Shown here piece by piece: positions 56,292 to 64,000 of a stretch of 64,000 nt of DNA. The DNA is from Bifidobacterium amazonense. Lineage in GTDB: Bacteria > Actinomycetota > Actinomycetes > Actinomycetales > Bifidobacteriaceae. The notes beneath the pieces were generated by a model. The model worked only from the letters and a program-made list of their open reading frames with translations, was not told the DNA's origin and made no database searches. The DNA lies in the NCBI RefSeq assembly GCF_018555435.2, contig NZ_JAFEJT020000003.1:34273-98272 (forward strand). Reading direction: 5' to 3'. A program made the position numbers and the translations under genes. The number at the start of each line of letters is the position of its first letter. Position 1 is the stretch's first letter.

Positions 56292-57407
56292 ATGACAGCA
56301 GATACGCGGCAGATCGAAGCGGCCATCTACGAGCGGCTCAGCAGGGTCATCGACCCCGAACTCGGACGGTCGGTCACCGATCTGGGCATGATCGCGGCGA
56401 TCAACGCGGTGCCGGCCGGCGACGGACGCGCGGCCTACGACGTGACCATTCAGGTCGAACTGACCGTGCCCGGCTGCCCGCTGAGCGAGACGATCACCAA
56501 CCAGATCAACGGCGCGGTCGCATCCTACCCGGACGCGACGCTCACGCCGCACATCGAGGTCACGTCGATGAGCCACGACAAGCTCGCCGATCTCGTCGCC
56601 GACCTCAAGGCCGAACGCAAGCAGAACCCGTTCAACAAGCCCGGCATCAAGACGCGCATCTTCGCGATCGCCTCCGGCAAGGGCGGCGTCGGCAAGTCGT
56701 CGGTCACCGCGAACCTCGCCGCCACGTTCGCCGCGCTCGGCTACGACACGGCCGCGATCGACGCGGACATCTACGGCTTCTCGCTGCCGAAACTGTTCGG
56801 CGTGCACACGCAGCCCACGAATTTGAACGGCATGCTCATGCCGGTGACCGCATGGGGCGTCAAACTCATCTCGATCGGCATGTTCGCCGGCGCCGACCGG
56901 GCGATCCTGTGGCGCGGGCCGCGACTGCAACGGTCGCTCGAACAGTTCCTCGCCGACGTGTGGTGGGGCGAGCCGGACGTGCTGCTGCTCGACCTGGCGC
57001 CCGGCACCGGCGACATGGCGATCTCCGTGGCGCAGGCGCTGCCGAATGCGGAGCTGGTGGTGGTGACGACCCCGCAGCCGAGTGCGTCCGACGTGGCCGT
57101 CCGCTCCGGACTGGTCGCCCTGCAGGTGCCGATGAAGGTGCGCGGCGTGGTCGAAAACATGAGCTGGTACGAGCATAAGGGCGAGAAGCTGCGCATCTTC
57201 GGCGAGGGCGGCGGTCAGCGCGTTTCCGACCAGTTGACCGAAGCGCTCGGCTACGACGTGCCGTTGATGGCCCAGCTGCCGCTTGAACCCGAACTGCGCG
57301 AGACGGGGGAGTCCGGCCGGCCCGCCGTGCTCACGCCCGAAGGCGCGCTGCGCGAAGACGGCATCGGCCGTGAGTTCCGCGCGCTCGCCGAACGGCTCAT
57401 GCGCTGA
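56292..57407 (+). CDS. apbC: Mrp/ApbC-type Fe-S carrier P-loop ATPase
   Basis: A 371-residue protein. An N-terminal MIP18/DUF59 domain (about 1-105, with VELTVPGCPLSE) is joined to a NUBP/Mrp ATPase domain with the deviant Walker A ASGKGGVGKSS (K135), the AAIDADIYG segment, and LLLDLAPGTGD. It is thought to carry iron-sulfur clusters to apoproteins. The usual C-terminal Cys pair after ENMSW is missing here. That also holds for many actinobacterial members, so it should not be read as decay. ATG 56292 follows AAGGAGGAT. Confidence 0.9.
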   Translation: MTADTRQIEAAIYERLSRVIDPELGRSVTDLGMIAAINAVPAGDGRAAYDVTIQVELTVPGCPLSETITNQINGAVASYPDATLTPHIEVTSMSHDKLADLVADLKAERKQNPFNKPGIKTRIFAIASGKGGVGKSSVTANLAATFAALGYDTAAIDADIYGFSLPKLFGVHTQPTNLNGMLMPVTAWGVKLISIGMFAGADRAILWRGPRLQRSLEQFLADVWWGEPDVLLLDLAPGTGDMAISVAQALPNAELVVVTTPQPSASDVAVRSGLVALQVPMKVRGVVENMSWYEHKGEKLRIFGEGGGQRVSDQLTEALGYDVPLMAQLPLEPELRETGESGRPAVLTPEGALREDGIGREFRALAERLMR

Positions 57408-57490
57408 CCGGGATATGCAGGGGCGGGATAAGTGGTCCCTGCATATTGTGCCATGTATGGGGTTTGTTGCGGTGGCGTCCGCTCGGTCTC

Positions 57491-57607
57491 GGAATCGCGC
57501 TGCCGCGCGATGCTGTGTTGTTTGGCGGCGCGTTCGCGCCGCGAGCTCCCTCAGTCGAGCTGCGCTCGACAGCTCCCTCAGTGAGGGAGCCGAGGCTCCG
57601 CCAGCTT
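57491..57607. repeat. Palindromic intergenic repeat, copy C
   Basis: It begins GGAATCGCGC, contains GGCGCGTTCGCGCC, a nested CTCCCTCAG/CTGAGGGAG stem and GCCGAGGCTCCGCCAGCTT at the end. It is paired with inverted copy D. Confidence 0.85.
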
Positions 57608-57719
57608 CACGGCGATGTCCTGCGATTATGGACGGGCTTCGCCCGAGTTGTGCTGGTTCGCCTGTCGGCTCGCACATCGTGTGAGAACGTTTCCAATGGT
57701 TGCTTCACTTCGACCTTTG

Positions 57720-57830
57720 AAGCTGGCGGAGCCTCGGCCCCCTCACTGAGGGGGCTCCCGGCAAAGCCGGGTGAGGGAGCTTCGCGGCCGAAGGCCGCCA
57801 GCAATCAGCATCGCGCGACAGCGCGATTCC
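57720..57830. repeat. Palindromic intergenic repeat, copy D (inverted relative to C)
   Basis: It begins AAGCTGGCGGAGCCTCGGC and ends GCGCGATTCC. It is separated from copy C by about 112 bp of unique sequence. No coding sequence was seen between 57408 and 57911 apart from these repeats. Confidence 0.85.
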
Positions 57831-57911
57831 GAAACCAAACGGCCAGCCTTCGGCCACCTGCACATCACAATACGAAGAGTCGTGTCGCCGCGTATGCCGT
57901 GTGTCTTGCCG

Positions 57912-58202
57912 TCACATGGACTGGCATCCGTCGCCGGTGCATGCAGTCGTGTTCGAGTTCCCGAGATCGGCCGGGTCGATCTGACCGTCGTCGCCGCCGA
58001 ACAGGAGCACGCCGATCGCCGCGATGCACACGATCACGGTGAACACGCCGAAGATGCGCTGCATGATCAGATAGTACTTGGTCGGCTCGCCTCCGCGAAC
58101 GTCAAGGCAATGCTCGATCTTCCACATGGCTTCCGGTGCGATGATGGACAGGATGCCGAAAGCGAGCGTGAAGATCGCCAGAATGATGTATACGGCCGTC
58201 AC
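57912..58202 (-). CDS. Small two-helix membrane protein (DUF6199-like)
   Basis: A 96-residue protein with two hydrophobic helices: IILAIFTLAFGILSIIAP at the N-terminus and IFGVFTVIVCIAAIGVLLFG in the middle. Between them is the conserved-looking APEAMWKIEH segment. This layout matches DUF6199-type proteins of unknown function. The start is GTG 58202 with AGGGG about seven bases upstream. It is the last chromosomal-type gene before the integrated element. Confidence 0.65.
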   Translation of the reverse strand: MTAVYIILAIFTLAFGILSIIAPEAMWKIEHCLDVRGGEPTKYYLIMQRIFGVFTVIVCIAAIGVLLFGGDDGQIDPADLGNSNTTACTGDGCQSM

Positions 58203-58332
58203 AACGCACCCCTAACCGTTCGTGTTCCCCCGCCGCAACGTCGTGGCGGTACATGCATATTCTACTCTTCTCCCCGGTTCGGATCACCGTTCCCTGTCAC
58301 GCTTCGCGTCACAAAAGAGGGCGAGACGGCAT

Positions 58333-58373
58333 GAAAATGCCCCGGCCGATTCGCCATCGGTCGGGGCATTTTC
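58333..58373. terminator. Strong hairpin before the integrase gene
   Basis: GAAAATGCCCCGGCCGA (58333-58349) pairs with TCGGTCGGGGCATTTTC (58357-58373) around a 7-nt loop. Ts follow in both directions, so it can work bidirectionally at the left edge of the element. Confidence 0.85.
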
Positions 58374-58382
58374 ACATCACGC

Positions 58383-58556
58383 CATCAGATCATAAGGATC
58401 AGATGTGGAATCTGATTTAGCTATATAGATATTTTGGCTTATTTGAGTCAAAACTGTTGAAATTGAGCCATTTTTAGAGTTTGAATTTTTGGTTATAGAT
58501 GGTTATGAGTGGTTATTGATGGTTCGTGATGTATCCCGTTTTGTATCCCACTGGGG
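58383..58556. other. AT-rich region with short direct repeats upstream of the integrase
   Basis: A markedly AT-rich stretch holding ATCAGAT twice plus the inverted ATCTGAT near 58385-58416, and three GGTTAT/GGTT units near 58491-58535. This could contain the attachment core and arm-type integrase sites, but no matching second att copy was found by eye. Confidence 0.4.
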
Positions 58557-58562
58557 TACAAT
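58557..58562 (+). promoter_or_regulatory. -10 element TACAAT for the integrase gene
   Basis: TACAAT lies six bases before ATG 58569, again consistent with a leaderless transcript. Confidence 0.5.
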
Positions 58563-58568
58563 AGGGGT

Positions 58569-59756
58569 ATGCGTCAATATGCTTGTTGTGTCGATGGCGA
58601 CGGGTTCCGTGCCACGTATGAACTGCCTCCGGACCCGGCGACGGGTAAGCGTCGTGTGCTGAAACGCCGGGGCAAGACGAAGGCGATCGCCCGTCAGCGT
58701 TTGGACGATGCGGTGAAAGAGTATGAACGAAATGGCAAGCTTCCGTCGAAGTCGTCCCCGTTGCTGGGGGACTGGTTGGACCGCTGGTTGCTGGAATTCG
58801 TAAAGCCTCGGTTGCGTCCGAAGACGTGGAAGACGTATTCAAGCGTGGTGAACGCCGATATCAAACCGTCCATTGGAGGCGTGCGACTGAATCAGTTGCA
58901 GCCGCGCCATTTTCGCATGATGGAGCAGTGGATCACCAAGGGTGATCCTGATGCGGTGCCCCCGCGCCGGCCGAAGTCGTCCGGTACTGCTGGTAGTGCA
59001 TGGAGGACTTTGCATAAGGCTTTGGATGATGCCGTTAAAGAAGGCTTGATCGATTACAACCCTTGTGATCGTGCCGAAGCGCCGCGAGTGGTACTGAAGA
59101 AGCGGCAGACGTTGACTGCCGGACAGGCTCGGAAACTGATCGAGTCCGAGGAAGATCCGATGTGGCATCTCATGTGGAGGTTGGCGTTCGAACTTGGTAT
59201 GCGGCAGGGTGAGCGGCTGGGACTTACGCTGGACGAAGTACAAGAGATCGATGGTGTGTTGTGTATCGTTGTCCGGCAGCAGTTGCAGGAGTTTTCCGCT
59301 AATGAGCGTGATTTCCCGGCTGATATGGAGGTGAGGCATTTAGAGGATTCGGCGTATCTGGTGCCGCCGAAGACCAATGCTGGATATCGTGTGATTCCGA
59401 TGCCGAAATCGTTGGCAGTGGAACTGTTGGCATTCACCAAAGCTCGTGGAATTTCTCGGCCGGGCGCATTGGTGTTTGTTGGGGCGGACGGTAAGCATCT
59501 ACGCCGTCAGGCGGATGATGAGCCGCGTTTCGCAGTAGCGTTGCAAAACGCTGGCATAGAAGGCCACTATGTGCCGCACTCCGCGCGGCACACTGCGGCT
59601 ACCGCCATGATGCAGCTGGGATTGAACGACGCCGTGCGTAAGTCCATCATGGGCCATGCCTCCATTGATGTGACCGACAACGTGTATACCCATGTTTCCA
59701 CGGCGGACATGGCAAAGGCGACGGCTGCGGTTGAGTCAATGATAGCGGCTGGATAA
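58569..59756 (+). CDS. Tyrosine-type site-specific integrase
   Basis: A 395-residue phage/ICE-type tyrosine recombinase. The N-terminal arm-binding part is followed by a SAM-like core-binding domain (about 64-165) and the catalytic domain with R212, a Lys near residue 268, H337-x2-R340 (HSARHTAATAM), H363 (GHAS) and nucleophile Y373 (NVYTHV). All catalytic residues are present, so it should be active. It is the first gene of the integrated element. Confidence 0.95.
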   Translation: MRQYACCVDGDGFRATYELPPDPATGKRRVLKRRGKTKAIARQRLDDAVKEYERNGKLPSKSSPLLGDWLDRWLLEFVKPRLRPKTWKTYSSVVNADIKPSIGGVRLNQLQPRHFRMMEQWITKGDPDAVPPRRPKSSGTAGSAWRTLHKALDDAVKEGLIDYNPCDRAEAPRVVLKKRQTLTAGQARKLIESEEDPMWHLMWRLAFELGMRQGERLGLTLDEVQEIDGVLCIVVRQQLQEFSANERDFPADMEVRHLEDSAYLVPPKTNAGYRVIPMPKSLAVELLAFTKARGISRPGALVFVGADGKHLRRQADDEPRFAVALQNAGIEGHYVPHSARHTAATAMMQLGLNDAVRKSIMGHASIDVTDNVYTHVSTADMAKATAAVESMIAAG

Positions 59757-59838
59757 TGAACGCCTCTGTTTTGCCATTGATGTTGAGGAGGTGATGACCC
59801 GTCCGGGTCTGGGTAATCCGGACGGGCTGAGTGTGCCG

Positions 59839-60003
59839 CTACTTGCGGTTCTCGGTGTGGTCCTTCCACACCACGTAGGCTGTAAGGCCTACGCAGATGA
59901 GGTCTGCCGTGATCACATCGATCTTGGCGGACACGGCGATGAACATCACCGTCATATACCTGAGCATCGAGCCGCTGCGCGGCTCCTCATCCAAGTTGCG
60001 CAT
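59839..60003 (-). CDS. 54-residue membrane protein, function unknown
   Basis: A small protein beginning MRNLDEEPRSGSMLRYMTVMF with a hydrophobic stretch VSAKIDVITADLICVGLTAY and a charged tail WKDHTENRK. It is supported by AAGGAGCG at eight bases before ATG 60003 and by clean start and stop codons. It runs opposite to the other element genes. It may be a plasmid-type spread or holin-like protein, but nothing in the sequence proves this. An overlapping plus-strand frame (59791-60108) is rejected. Confidence 0.65.
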   Translation of the reverse strand: MRNLDEEPRSGSMLRYMTVMFIAVSAKIDVITADLICVGLTAYVVWKDHTENRK

Positions 60004-60134
60004 GAGAGCGCTCCTTACTGGTTCAGGCCGCGCCGCGTTGTACGACGCGGCAACGTCACCCGGCTGATGCCGGGAGGCCGTCTCACGTTCGTCTCACCAA
60101 ACGCGTAACGACGTCATTATGGTACCGCAAGGGT

Positions 60135-60140
60135 TATGAT
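60135..60140 (+). promoter_or_regulatory. -10-like TATGAT before a structured region
   Basis: TATGAT is positioned to start transcription near 60147, leading into the structured region that ends at the strong terminator at 60288. Confidence 0.4.
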
Positions 60141-60146
60141 AAGAAG

Positions 60147-60288
60147 TACGGAATGACGGCAGTCTCACCCATCCGGTTTTCAGGCGGGTGTACAACGACT
60201 TTTCGGATGGTGCCGATTCCGTGGGCGCTTCCAAGTGCGCCCTTACTGGGAGTAGGGTCCGGTATGAGTTTCATGCCGGACCCTTTTT
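60147..60288 (+). ncRNA. Candidate structured small RNA of the integrated element
   Basis: About 140 nt between a -10-like TATGAT and an intrinsic terminator with no convincing reading frame. Pairing blocks are CCATCCG (60167-60173) with CGGATGG near 60212, CACCC with GGGTG, and GGGCGC with GCGCCC near 60228-60243. It lies upstream of the replication/transfer-type genes and could be a regulatory RNA. The boundaries are estimates. Confidence 0.4.
60254..60288 (+). terminator. Intrinsic terminator
   Basis: AGGGTCCGGTAT (60254-60265) pairs with ATGCCGGACCCT (60273-60284), 7-nt loop, followed by a T-run (60284-60288). It is one of the clearest rho-independent terminators in the window. Confidence 0.9.
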
Positions 60289-60396
60289 CTGTTTACGGTT
60301 TTGTTTTGCTGGTGACGCATACCTCCTTCTTGCCCGCATAGGTGGGCGTACGGGTTTGGGATTGGCCTAGACCCCTGACTAGGAAGGATTTGGTGC

Positions 60397-60720
60397 GTGA
60401 TGTTCGTACCAGTTGATGAGCAGCGGTTCGGGACGCTGCGCGCAGACCAGGTATCCCCGAAAATGGGCAAGGACGGCGCGCAGAAAATAACCCGCGATGG
60501 CGTGTCGCAGTGGGTGGTGACTGTGCTTCGTTCCGTGCCGGGACGTAGCACGAAGCCAATTCGCATCACGGTGGCATCGCCGGTGTGCCCGGACTTGACC
60601 CAAGGCGCCGAGGTTGCCGTTGAGAATCTCGTCGCGATGGACTATTCGTTTGTCAACACGGAGGGTGAAACCATTCACGGTGTCGCCTTCTTCGCCGACG
60701 CGGTCACGGAGGTTCGCTGA
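60397..60720 (+). CDS. Small element protein, possibly Pra-like activator
   Basis: A 107-residue soluble protein with mixed beta-strand character (WVVTVLRSVPGRSTKPIRITVAS in parts). Its size and position before a TraB/FtsK-type gene resemble small activator proteins of actinobacterial integrative elements, such as the Pra type of pSAM2, but similarity is only general. GTG 60397 has AGGAAGGA eight bases upstream; ATG 60400 is the next codon. The stop precedes the next start by one base. Confidence 0.55.
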   Translation: MMFVPVDEQRFGTLRADQVSPKMGKDGAQKITRDGVSQWVVTVLRSVPGRSTKPIRITVASPVCPDLTQGAEVAVENLVAMDYSFVNTEGETIHGVAFFADAVTEVR

Positions 60721-60721
60721 C

Positions 60722-60919
60722 ATGGCCGACAATACGGGGACGAATGATAGTGCCGATCGAACCGGCATGCGTCGTGAGGTGCTGGTGCACCTTGATGACG
60801 ACATGTTCTATCGATTTTCAGTGACGGCTGCGGCCTGCGGGATGAGTGTCGATGAGGCGGTGTCCTCCGCGATGAGACAGTGGCTGTCTGCTCGCTTGGG
60901 CTTCGTTGGCATCATCTGA
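60722..60919 (+). CDS. 65-residue protein, ribbon-helix-helix-like
   Basis: A short protein with the pattern RREVLVHLDDDMFYRFSV followed by a helix-turn-helix segment SVDEAVSSAMRQWL, suggestive of a ribbon-helix-helix DNA-binding fold. It starts two bases after the stop of the preceding gene and is probably co-transcribed with it and with the translocase gene. It could regulate transfer or stabilise the element (inference). Confidence 0.55.
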   Translation: MADNTGTNDSADRTGMRREVLVHLDDDMFYRFSVTAAACGMSVDEAVSSAMRQWLSARLGFVGII

Positions 60920-60994
60920 GCGGCACTGTTTTGAGTCGATTTTGGCGGGGCGCGCTCGTAGAGCGGCGGCCCCGCCGCTTCTGAAAGGATTGTA

Positions 60995-62392
60995 ATGAAT
61001 CAGAATAGACCCCGATCGGGGGATGATGCGTTCGACGACGTCGTGTCCGCCTTGTGTGGTCTGATCGGCCGGTGTGTGATCTCCTGTGCCGCCACGCTGT
61101 GCTGGACGATCGTATCGGTCGTCTTGGTGAAGTGGGTTCCGTCGGATTGGTGCTGGTATGCGATTGTCATATATCTGGTCCTGCTGGTGACCTGTGTCGG
61201 CATCGCCGCTGTGCCGTGGCCGTGTCGCGCGCGTGACGTCGCACGGTTCATACTGCCTGTCATGGGAGATGTGCTGCGATGGCGGCGGCGACGTGCCCGG
61301 CGACTGGGCAATGAATGGCTCCGTGACACGAGGCTGGTGACTGATGCCGATGATCGACGTCCAGTGTCGCATCCGGTGTTCCTGTGGCCTGATCGTATCG
61401 AGATCCAGCGTTTGCGCGTGGTGGGTGTCACCGAGGAACGGATACGCGCGGCGGTGACTGCGTCTTTGGCTCGATTGGACATGGCTGACTACCGTCTCAC
61501 CCGCACGGGCAATAGTGCGTGGGTTATCGATCTGTATACGCGGGACCGGATCGACGTACTTCGCGAGCCTCGCGTGCTGCGGGATATCGTACCGGCACGT
61601 GCCCGGGTGGGGCACCTGTACGTGCCGGTCGGCCGTGATCTGGACGGCGACGCGTGGCAGGATCTGGCCGACCTATCCGGTGCCCTTCTGTCCGGATTAC
61701 CGGGAAGCGGGAAGAGCTCGGGTATGAACGAGCTGGCTGTGGCATTGCTGGCCCGTCCGGACCTCGCTGAGGTGCATGTGCTGGACGGCAAAGGTTCCGG
61801 CGATTGGCGGTGGGCACAGGGCAGAGCGGCTGGATATGTGGCGACGTCTGGTTATGACGAGGCACTGAGACTGCTACGTTTGCTGCACGGCCGTATGATG
61901 GCCCGGTTGACCGATGCGGCGGGCTCCGAGGACCCGAATATGTGGCATGGGTTCGGTGTCTCGCATCCTGATCGCGCTATCGTGCTGTTCATCGACGAGG
62001 TCCAGACGTGGACGGATCCGCCTCAAATGTCCAAAGAATCGAAGGAGGGGCGTGATGAGTTTTTGTCCTTGGTGACGGATCTGATCCGGCGTGGGCGCAG
62101 CGCCATGATCGTTGTGGTCCTCGCGACCCAGCGGCCGGTGGCTACCGTGATCCCGACCTCGCTACGTGACATTTGCGGGCTGAGGATCTGCCTGCGTGTC
62201 CGCACCACGGACTCGGCTCGTGCTGCGCTTGGTGATCTCGTGGACGGAGATCCCTCGCCCTGCGACATTCCGCCCGACGCCACAGGCATGGGAGTGATGA
62301 CCACGGACACCGGTCACGTCAAGGTCATCCGATTCGACTACCTGCCGCCTGATGCCCTGCGGGCATTCGGCAGGCCGAAGACGGAACACTAA
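60995..62392 (+). CDS. FtsK/SpoIIIE-type DNA translocase (TraB/TraSA-like)
   Basis: A 465-residue protein with two N-terminal transmembrane helices (about 22-46 and 54-75) and a C-terminal FtsK-family motor: Walker A GLPGSGKSSGMN (K240), Walker B RAIVLFIDEVQTW (D334), then LIRRGRSAMIVVVLATQRP. In actinobacterial integrative elements such a single protein moves double-stranded DNA between mating cells. No relaxase is present, which fits that mode of transfer. GAAAGGATTGT precedes ATG 60995. Confidence 0.85.
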   Translation: MNQNRPRSGDDAFDDVVSALCGLIGRCVISCAATLCWTIVSVVLVKWVPSDWCWYAIVIYLVLLVTCVGIAAVPWPCRARDVARFILPVMGDVLRWRRRRARRLGNEWLRDTRLVTDADDRRPVSHPVFLWPDRIEIQRLRVVGVTEERIRAAVTASLARLDMADYRLTRTGNSAWVIDLYTRDRIDVLREPRVLRDIVPARARVGHLYVPVGRDLDGDAWQDLADLSGALLSGLPGSGKSSGMNELAVALLARPDLAEVHVLDGKGSGDWRWAQGRAAGYVATSGYDEALRLLRLLHGRMMARLTDAAGSEDPNMWHGFGVSHPDRAIVLFIDEVQTWTDPPQMSKESKEGRDEFLSLVTDLIRRGRSAMIVVVLATQRPVATVIPTSLRDICGLRICLRVRTTDSARAALGDLVDGDPSPCDIPPDATGMGVMTTDTGHVKVIRFDYLPPDALRAFGRPKTEH

Positions 62393-62433
62393 GAGAATGG
62401 GCCCCGCGCATATAGTGCGGGGCCCATTCTCTT
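62391..62433. terminator. 17-bp perfect hairpin, right end of the element genes
   Basis: AAGAGAATGGGCCCCGC (62391-62407) pairs perfectly with GCGGGGCCCATTCTCTT (62417-62433), 9-nt loop. It overlaps the last base pairs of the translocase stop and separates it from the convergent secreted-protein gene. Confidence 0.9.
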
Positions 62434-62457
62434 GCCGAGACGATGATTACCTTCGGC

Positions 62458-63570
62458 TTATCGCGTTTTCCATGCGATGCCTTCGCCGCGCCATCCCTGC
62501 TTGGTGGTGATGATCTTGTACTCGTTGCCGTTCAACGTGTACAGATGCTCGCCGTTCCGCGGATTATAGGCTCGATACACGGGCTTGGTCCCGGAATCAT
62601 CCTGATACCATGCGACACCCTCCGGACGCCACCCCTGCTTCGTGGTGATGACCGTATACTCGTAATAGGATGCGGTCCAATGATGATTCCCGTTATACGG
62701 GTTATACGCTCGATACACGGGCGTTCCGGTATTCGGCTGATTGAACGCGATGCTCTCATAATTCCAACCGACATCGATCAGATGATTCCGCTCGGTCAGG
62801 CTCGTCGTGTAATGGTGCAACCCGGAATGCGGGTTGTACAGGCGGTAGACGGGTGTCATGCCCTCCGGGGTCGCCGGATCCTGCGGATACTTGTCATATG
62901 TGGCGCCGAGGATCAGGTAGAGGTCGCTGGCGATGGGAGCGTTTGAACCGGTGAGCTTGCCTCCCTTGAACACGCCGCCCGTGCTGTCATCGTCGTTCGT
63001 GAACTGGACCGTCCAGCCCGCGGGAAGATTGTAGAAGCGGACGGTCGCGCCGTTCGGGTACTCGCTACGCAGATCATAGTCGGTCTTGTTCAACGGATCC
63101 CACTTCGCGTAGGGTTCCCCGTTCACCGTCATCTTGATCTGGGCGATCTTATCGGATCCCTCGATTTCGGTAGTGCGTCTGACGGTGTAGGAGATGATCA
63201 GGGAGTTGTCCGGAGCGTAGACATGCCAAATGACTTGGCCGAGTGTGGCCTCCGCTTCGGTTCGCCATCCCGTCGGAAGGTTCTTGACTCCGGCATGAGT
63301 GTCCCCTTGGGGCATAACATACGGACCGGGATTCCTATAGTTGAAGTTGTCCACGACATGCTGCTGCTGCGCTTCGGGACCACTGAAGAACGTCCAAACC
63401 ACCTTCACATTCTTCAAGTCATTGATCGAATATCGAGACGCAGTAGCTACTGCAACGTGTTGAGCTGTATTATTACCAGTATTCGCGAAGGCGGTAGTGG
63501 TGGTGAGTCCGGTGAGGAGTGTGCTCGCCGCGATGGTAGCGGCGAGCACACTGAGCGCATGCTTCTTCAT
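62458..63570 (-). CDS. Secreted protein with C-terminal DUF5648-like repeats
   Basis: A 370-residue exported protein. Residues 1 to about 31 are a signal peptide ending TTTTAFA. The middle (about 45-235) is a beta-rich domain of unknown type. The last 130 residues hold three copies of a repeat with PVYRLYNPHSGLHHYT, PVYRAYNPYNGNHHWT and PVYRAYNPRNGEHLYT and the companion QGWRPEGVAWY. This repeat is found at the ends of bacterial cell-surface and muramidase-type proteins. ATG 63570 is chosen; the frame upstream begins with TTG. TAGAAT (63624-63629, minus strand) could be a -10. Confidence 0.75.
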   Translation of the reverse strand: MKKHALSVLAATIAASTLLTGLTTTTAFANTGNNTAQHVAVATASRYSINDLKNVKVVWTFFSGPEAQQQHVVDNFNYRNPGPYVMPQGDTHAGVKNLPTGWRTEAEATLGQVIWHVYAPDNSLIISYTVRRTTEIEGSDKIAQIKMTVNGEPYAKWDPLNKTDYDLRSEYPNGATVRFYNLPAGWTVQFTNDDDSTGGVFKGGKLTGSNAPIASDLYLILGATYDKYPQDPATPEGMTPVYRLYNPHSGLHHYTTSLTERNHLIDVGWNYESIAFNQPNTGTPVYRAYNPYNGNHHWTASYYEYTVITTKQGWRPEGVAWYQDDSGTKPVYRAYNPRNGEHLYTLNGNEYKIITTKQGWRGEGIAWKTR

Positions 63571-64000
63571 AGTCTTCTCGTTTCCGCTGCGCAAACCCTG
63601 TCTGGCGACAAGTTTTGTGGCTTATTCTAGTCAGTTTCCGCTTAACCCGGGAATTCGGCATCCATGTGGTGGATGCTTTATCCCGGCTTCCAGGCACGAT
63701 GCGTATGCTCATCACACGCTAGGCTTGGTGGGAAACTGATTTACGTTGTTAAAGAGGCTGCCGCTGTTCGGCAAATTGTCAATCCTCCTTAATTGTGAAT
63801 ATCCTCGTATCTCTAGGATACTCCTGACCTTGATATTGTCATGTTCATTGTGCGCTTATTGGAAGGTTTTTGTGAGTCTTCGCCAGTTTGTGTGGTGAGG
63901 TTGTGGGCCTCGGCGTCGTTGCCGGGGCTTTCGTGTGTGCGGGTATGAGAGGGGCGTTCTTCTGTTAGGTTTGTTTCCGCCAAGAATAGAACCGAAGAAC
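63571..64000. other. Non-coding right edge of the window
   Basis: No gene was recognised. The stretch includes the likely promoter of the secreted-protein gene and a hairpin GCCTCGGC/GCCGGGGC at 63907-63928 followed by TTTCGTGTGTG, which may be a plus-strand terminator. Confidence 0.5.

Noticed and set aside
56292..57407. Loss of function in ApbC because the C-terminal Cys pair is missing
   Set aside because: Many actinobacterial Mrp proteins lack it, so it is not evidence of decay.
57446..57830. Open frames inside the palindromic repeats
   Set aside because: They arise from GC-rich repeat sequence in several frames and do not resemble proteins.
58569..59756. Prophage
   Set aside because: Only an integrase is phage-like; no structural, lysis or packaging genes follow, and the FtsK-type motor fits an integrative conjugative element.
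59791..60108. Plus-strand open frame over the 54-residue gene
   Set aside because: It has no ribosome binding site and no plausible protein features; the minus-strand gene has both.
60153..60341. Open frame across the candidate small RNA and its terminator
   Set aside because: It runs through a strong intrinsic terminator and lacks a start signal.

Overview
The window is a high-GC actinobacterial chromosome segment, most likely from a Bifidobacterium (inference). The reasons are the isoprenoid pair dxr/ispG, actinobacterial families (DUF3107, DUF3052, the zincin-like DUF2342 family, polyphosphate glucokinase), a LacY-type sucrose permease with a GH32 hydrolase, and a bifidobacterial-style exopolysaccharide (EPS) locus. 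The species cannot be resolved. At least ten genes have a -10-like hexamer 6-8 nt before the start codon and little or no leader, which suggests frequent leaderless mRNAs.

Layout. 1-17405 is mostly housekeeping: the 3' part of dapF, a VKOR-family protein, a PHP phosphoesterase, DUF3107, a degenerate aminoglycoside-phosphotransferase-like protein divergent from a UvrD-type helicase, a DUF2342 protein, a Lon-like membrane protease without its PDZ domain, DUF3052, tRNA-Val, a DivIVA-domain protein, dxr, ispG, a membrane alpha/beta hydrolase, recO and uppS. 17406-22394 is a sucrose module (GH32 hydrolase, permease, LacI regulator) with a clear promoter/operator, bordered by structured intergenic repeats.

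22552-39937 is an EPS locus on the + strand. It holds a priming glycosylphosphotransferase, a Wzz/BY-kinase fusion, three GT4 modules (one fused to a hexapeptide acyltransferase), a candidate polymerase, acyltransferases, a pyruvyltransferase, a nitroreductase-like protein, a GT2, a DUF6625-like protein, a flippase, a core-2/I-branching enzyme and an acyltransferase-3. Many genes overlap by ATGA. From about 35300 to 39940 the sequence is visibly AT-richer, which suggests serotype-specific acquisition. One GT4 gene carries an in-frame insertion resembling the palindromic intergenic repeat found elsewhere in the window.

39938-42263 is a small accessory island. A Schlafen/AlbA_2-type gene lies between two 88-bp direct repeats, and one repeat cuts off a frameshifted HepT-like toxin remnant. 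42264-57407 returns to conserved genes: polyphosphate glucokinase, aminotransferase, an ABC ATPase with a degenerate signature motif and a 15-bp inverted repeat over its start codon, an arylsulfotransferase, a GT-C-like membrane protein, a 1220-residue TPR-containing protein, an enlarged NAD-dependent DNA ligase and a Mrp/ApbC ATPase.

57408-62433 begins with a paired inverted repeat and a small membrane protein, then a compact integrated element: tyrosine integrase, a 54-residue membrane protein, a putative structured RNA, two small proteins and an FtsK/TraB-type translocase. No replication initiator or excisionase was recognised, so it is either a minimal integrative conjugative element or a remnant. 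62458-63570 encodes a secreted protein with C-terminal DUF5648-like repeats. I saw no CRISPR array and no rRNA.
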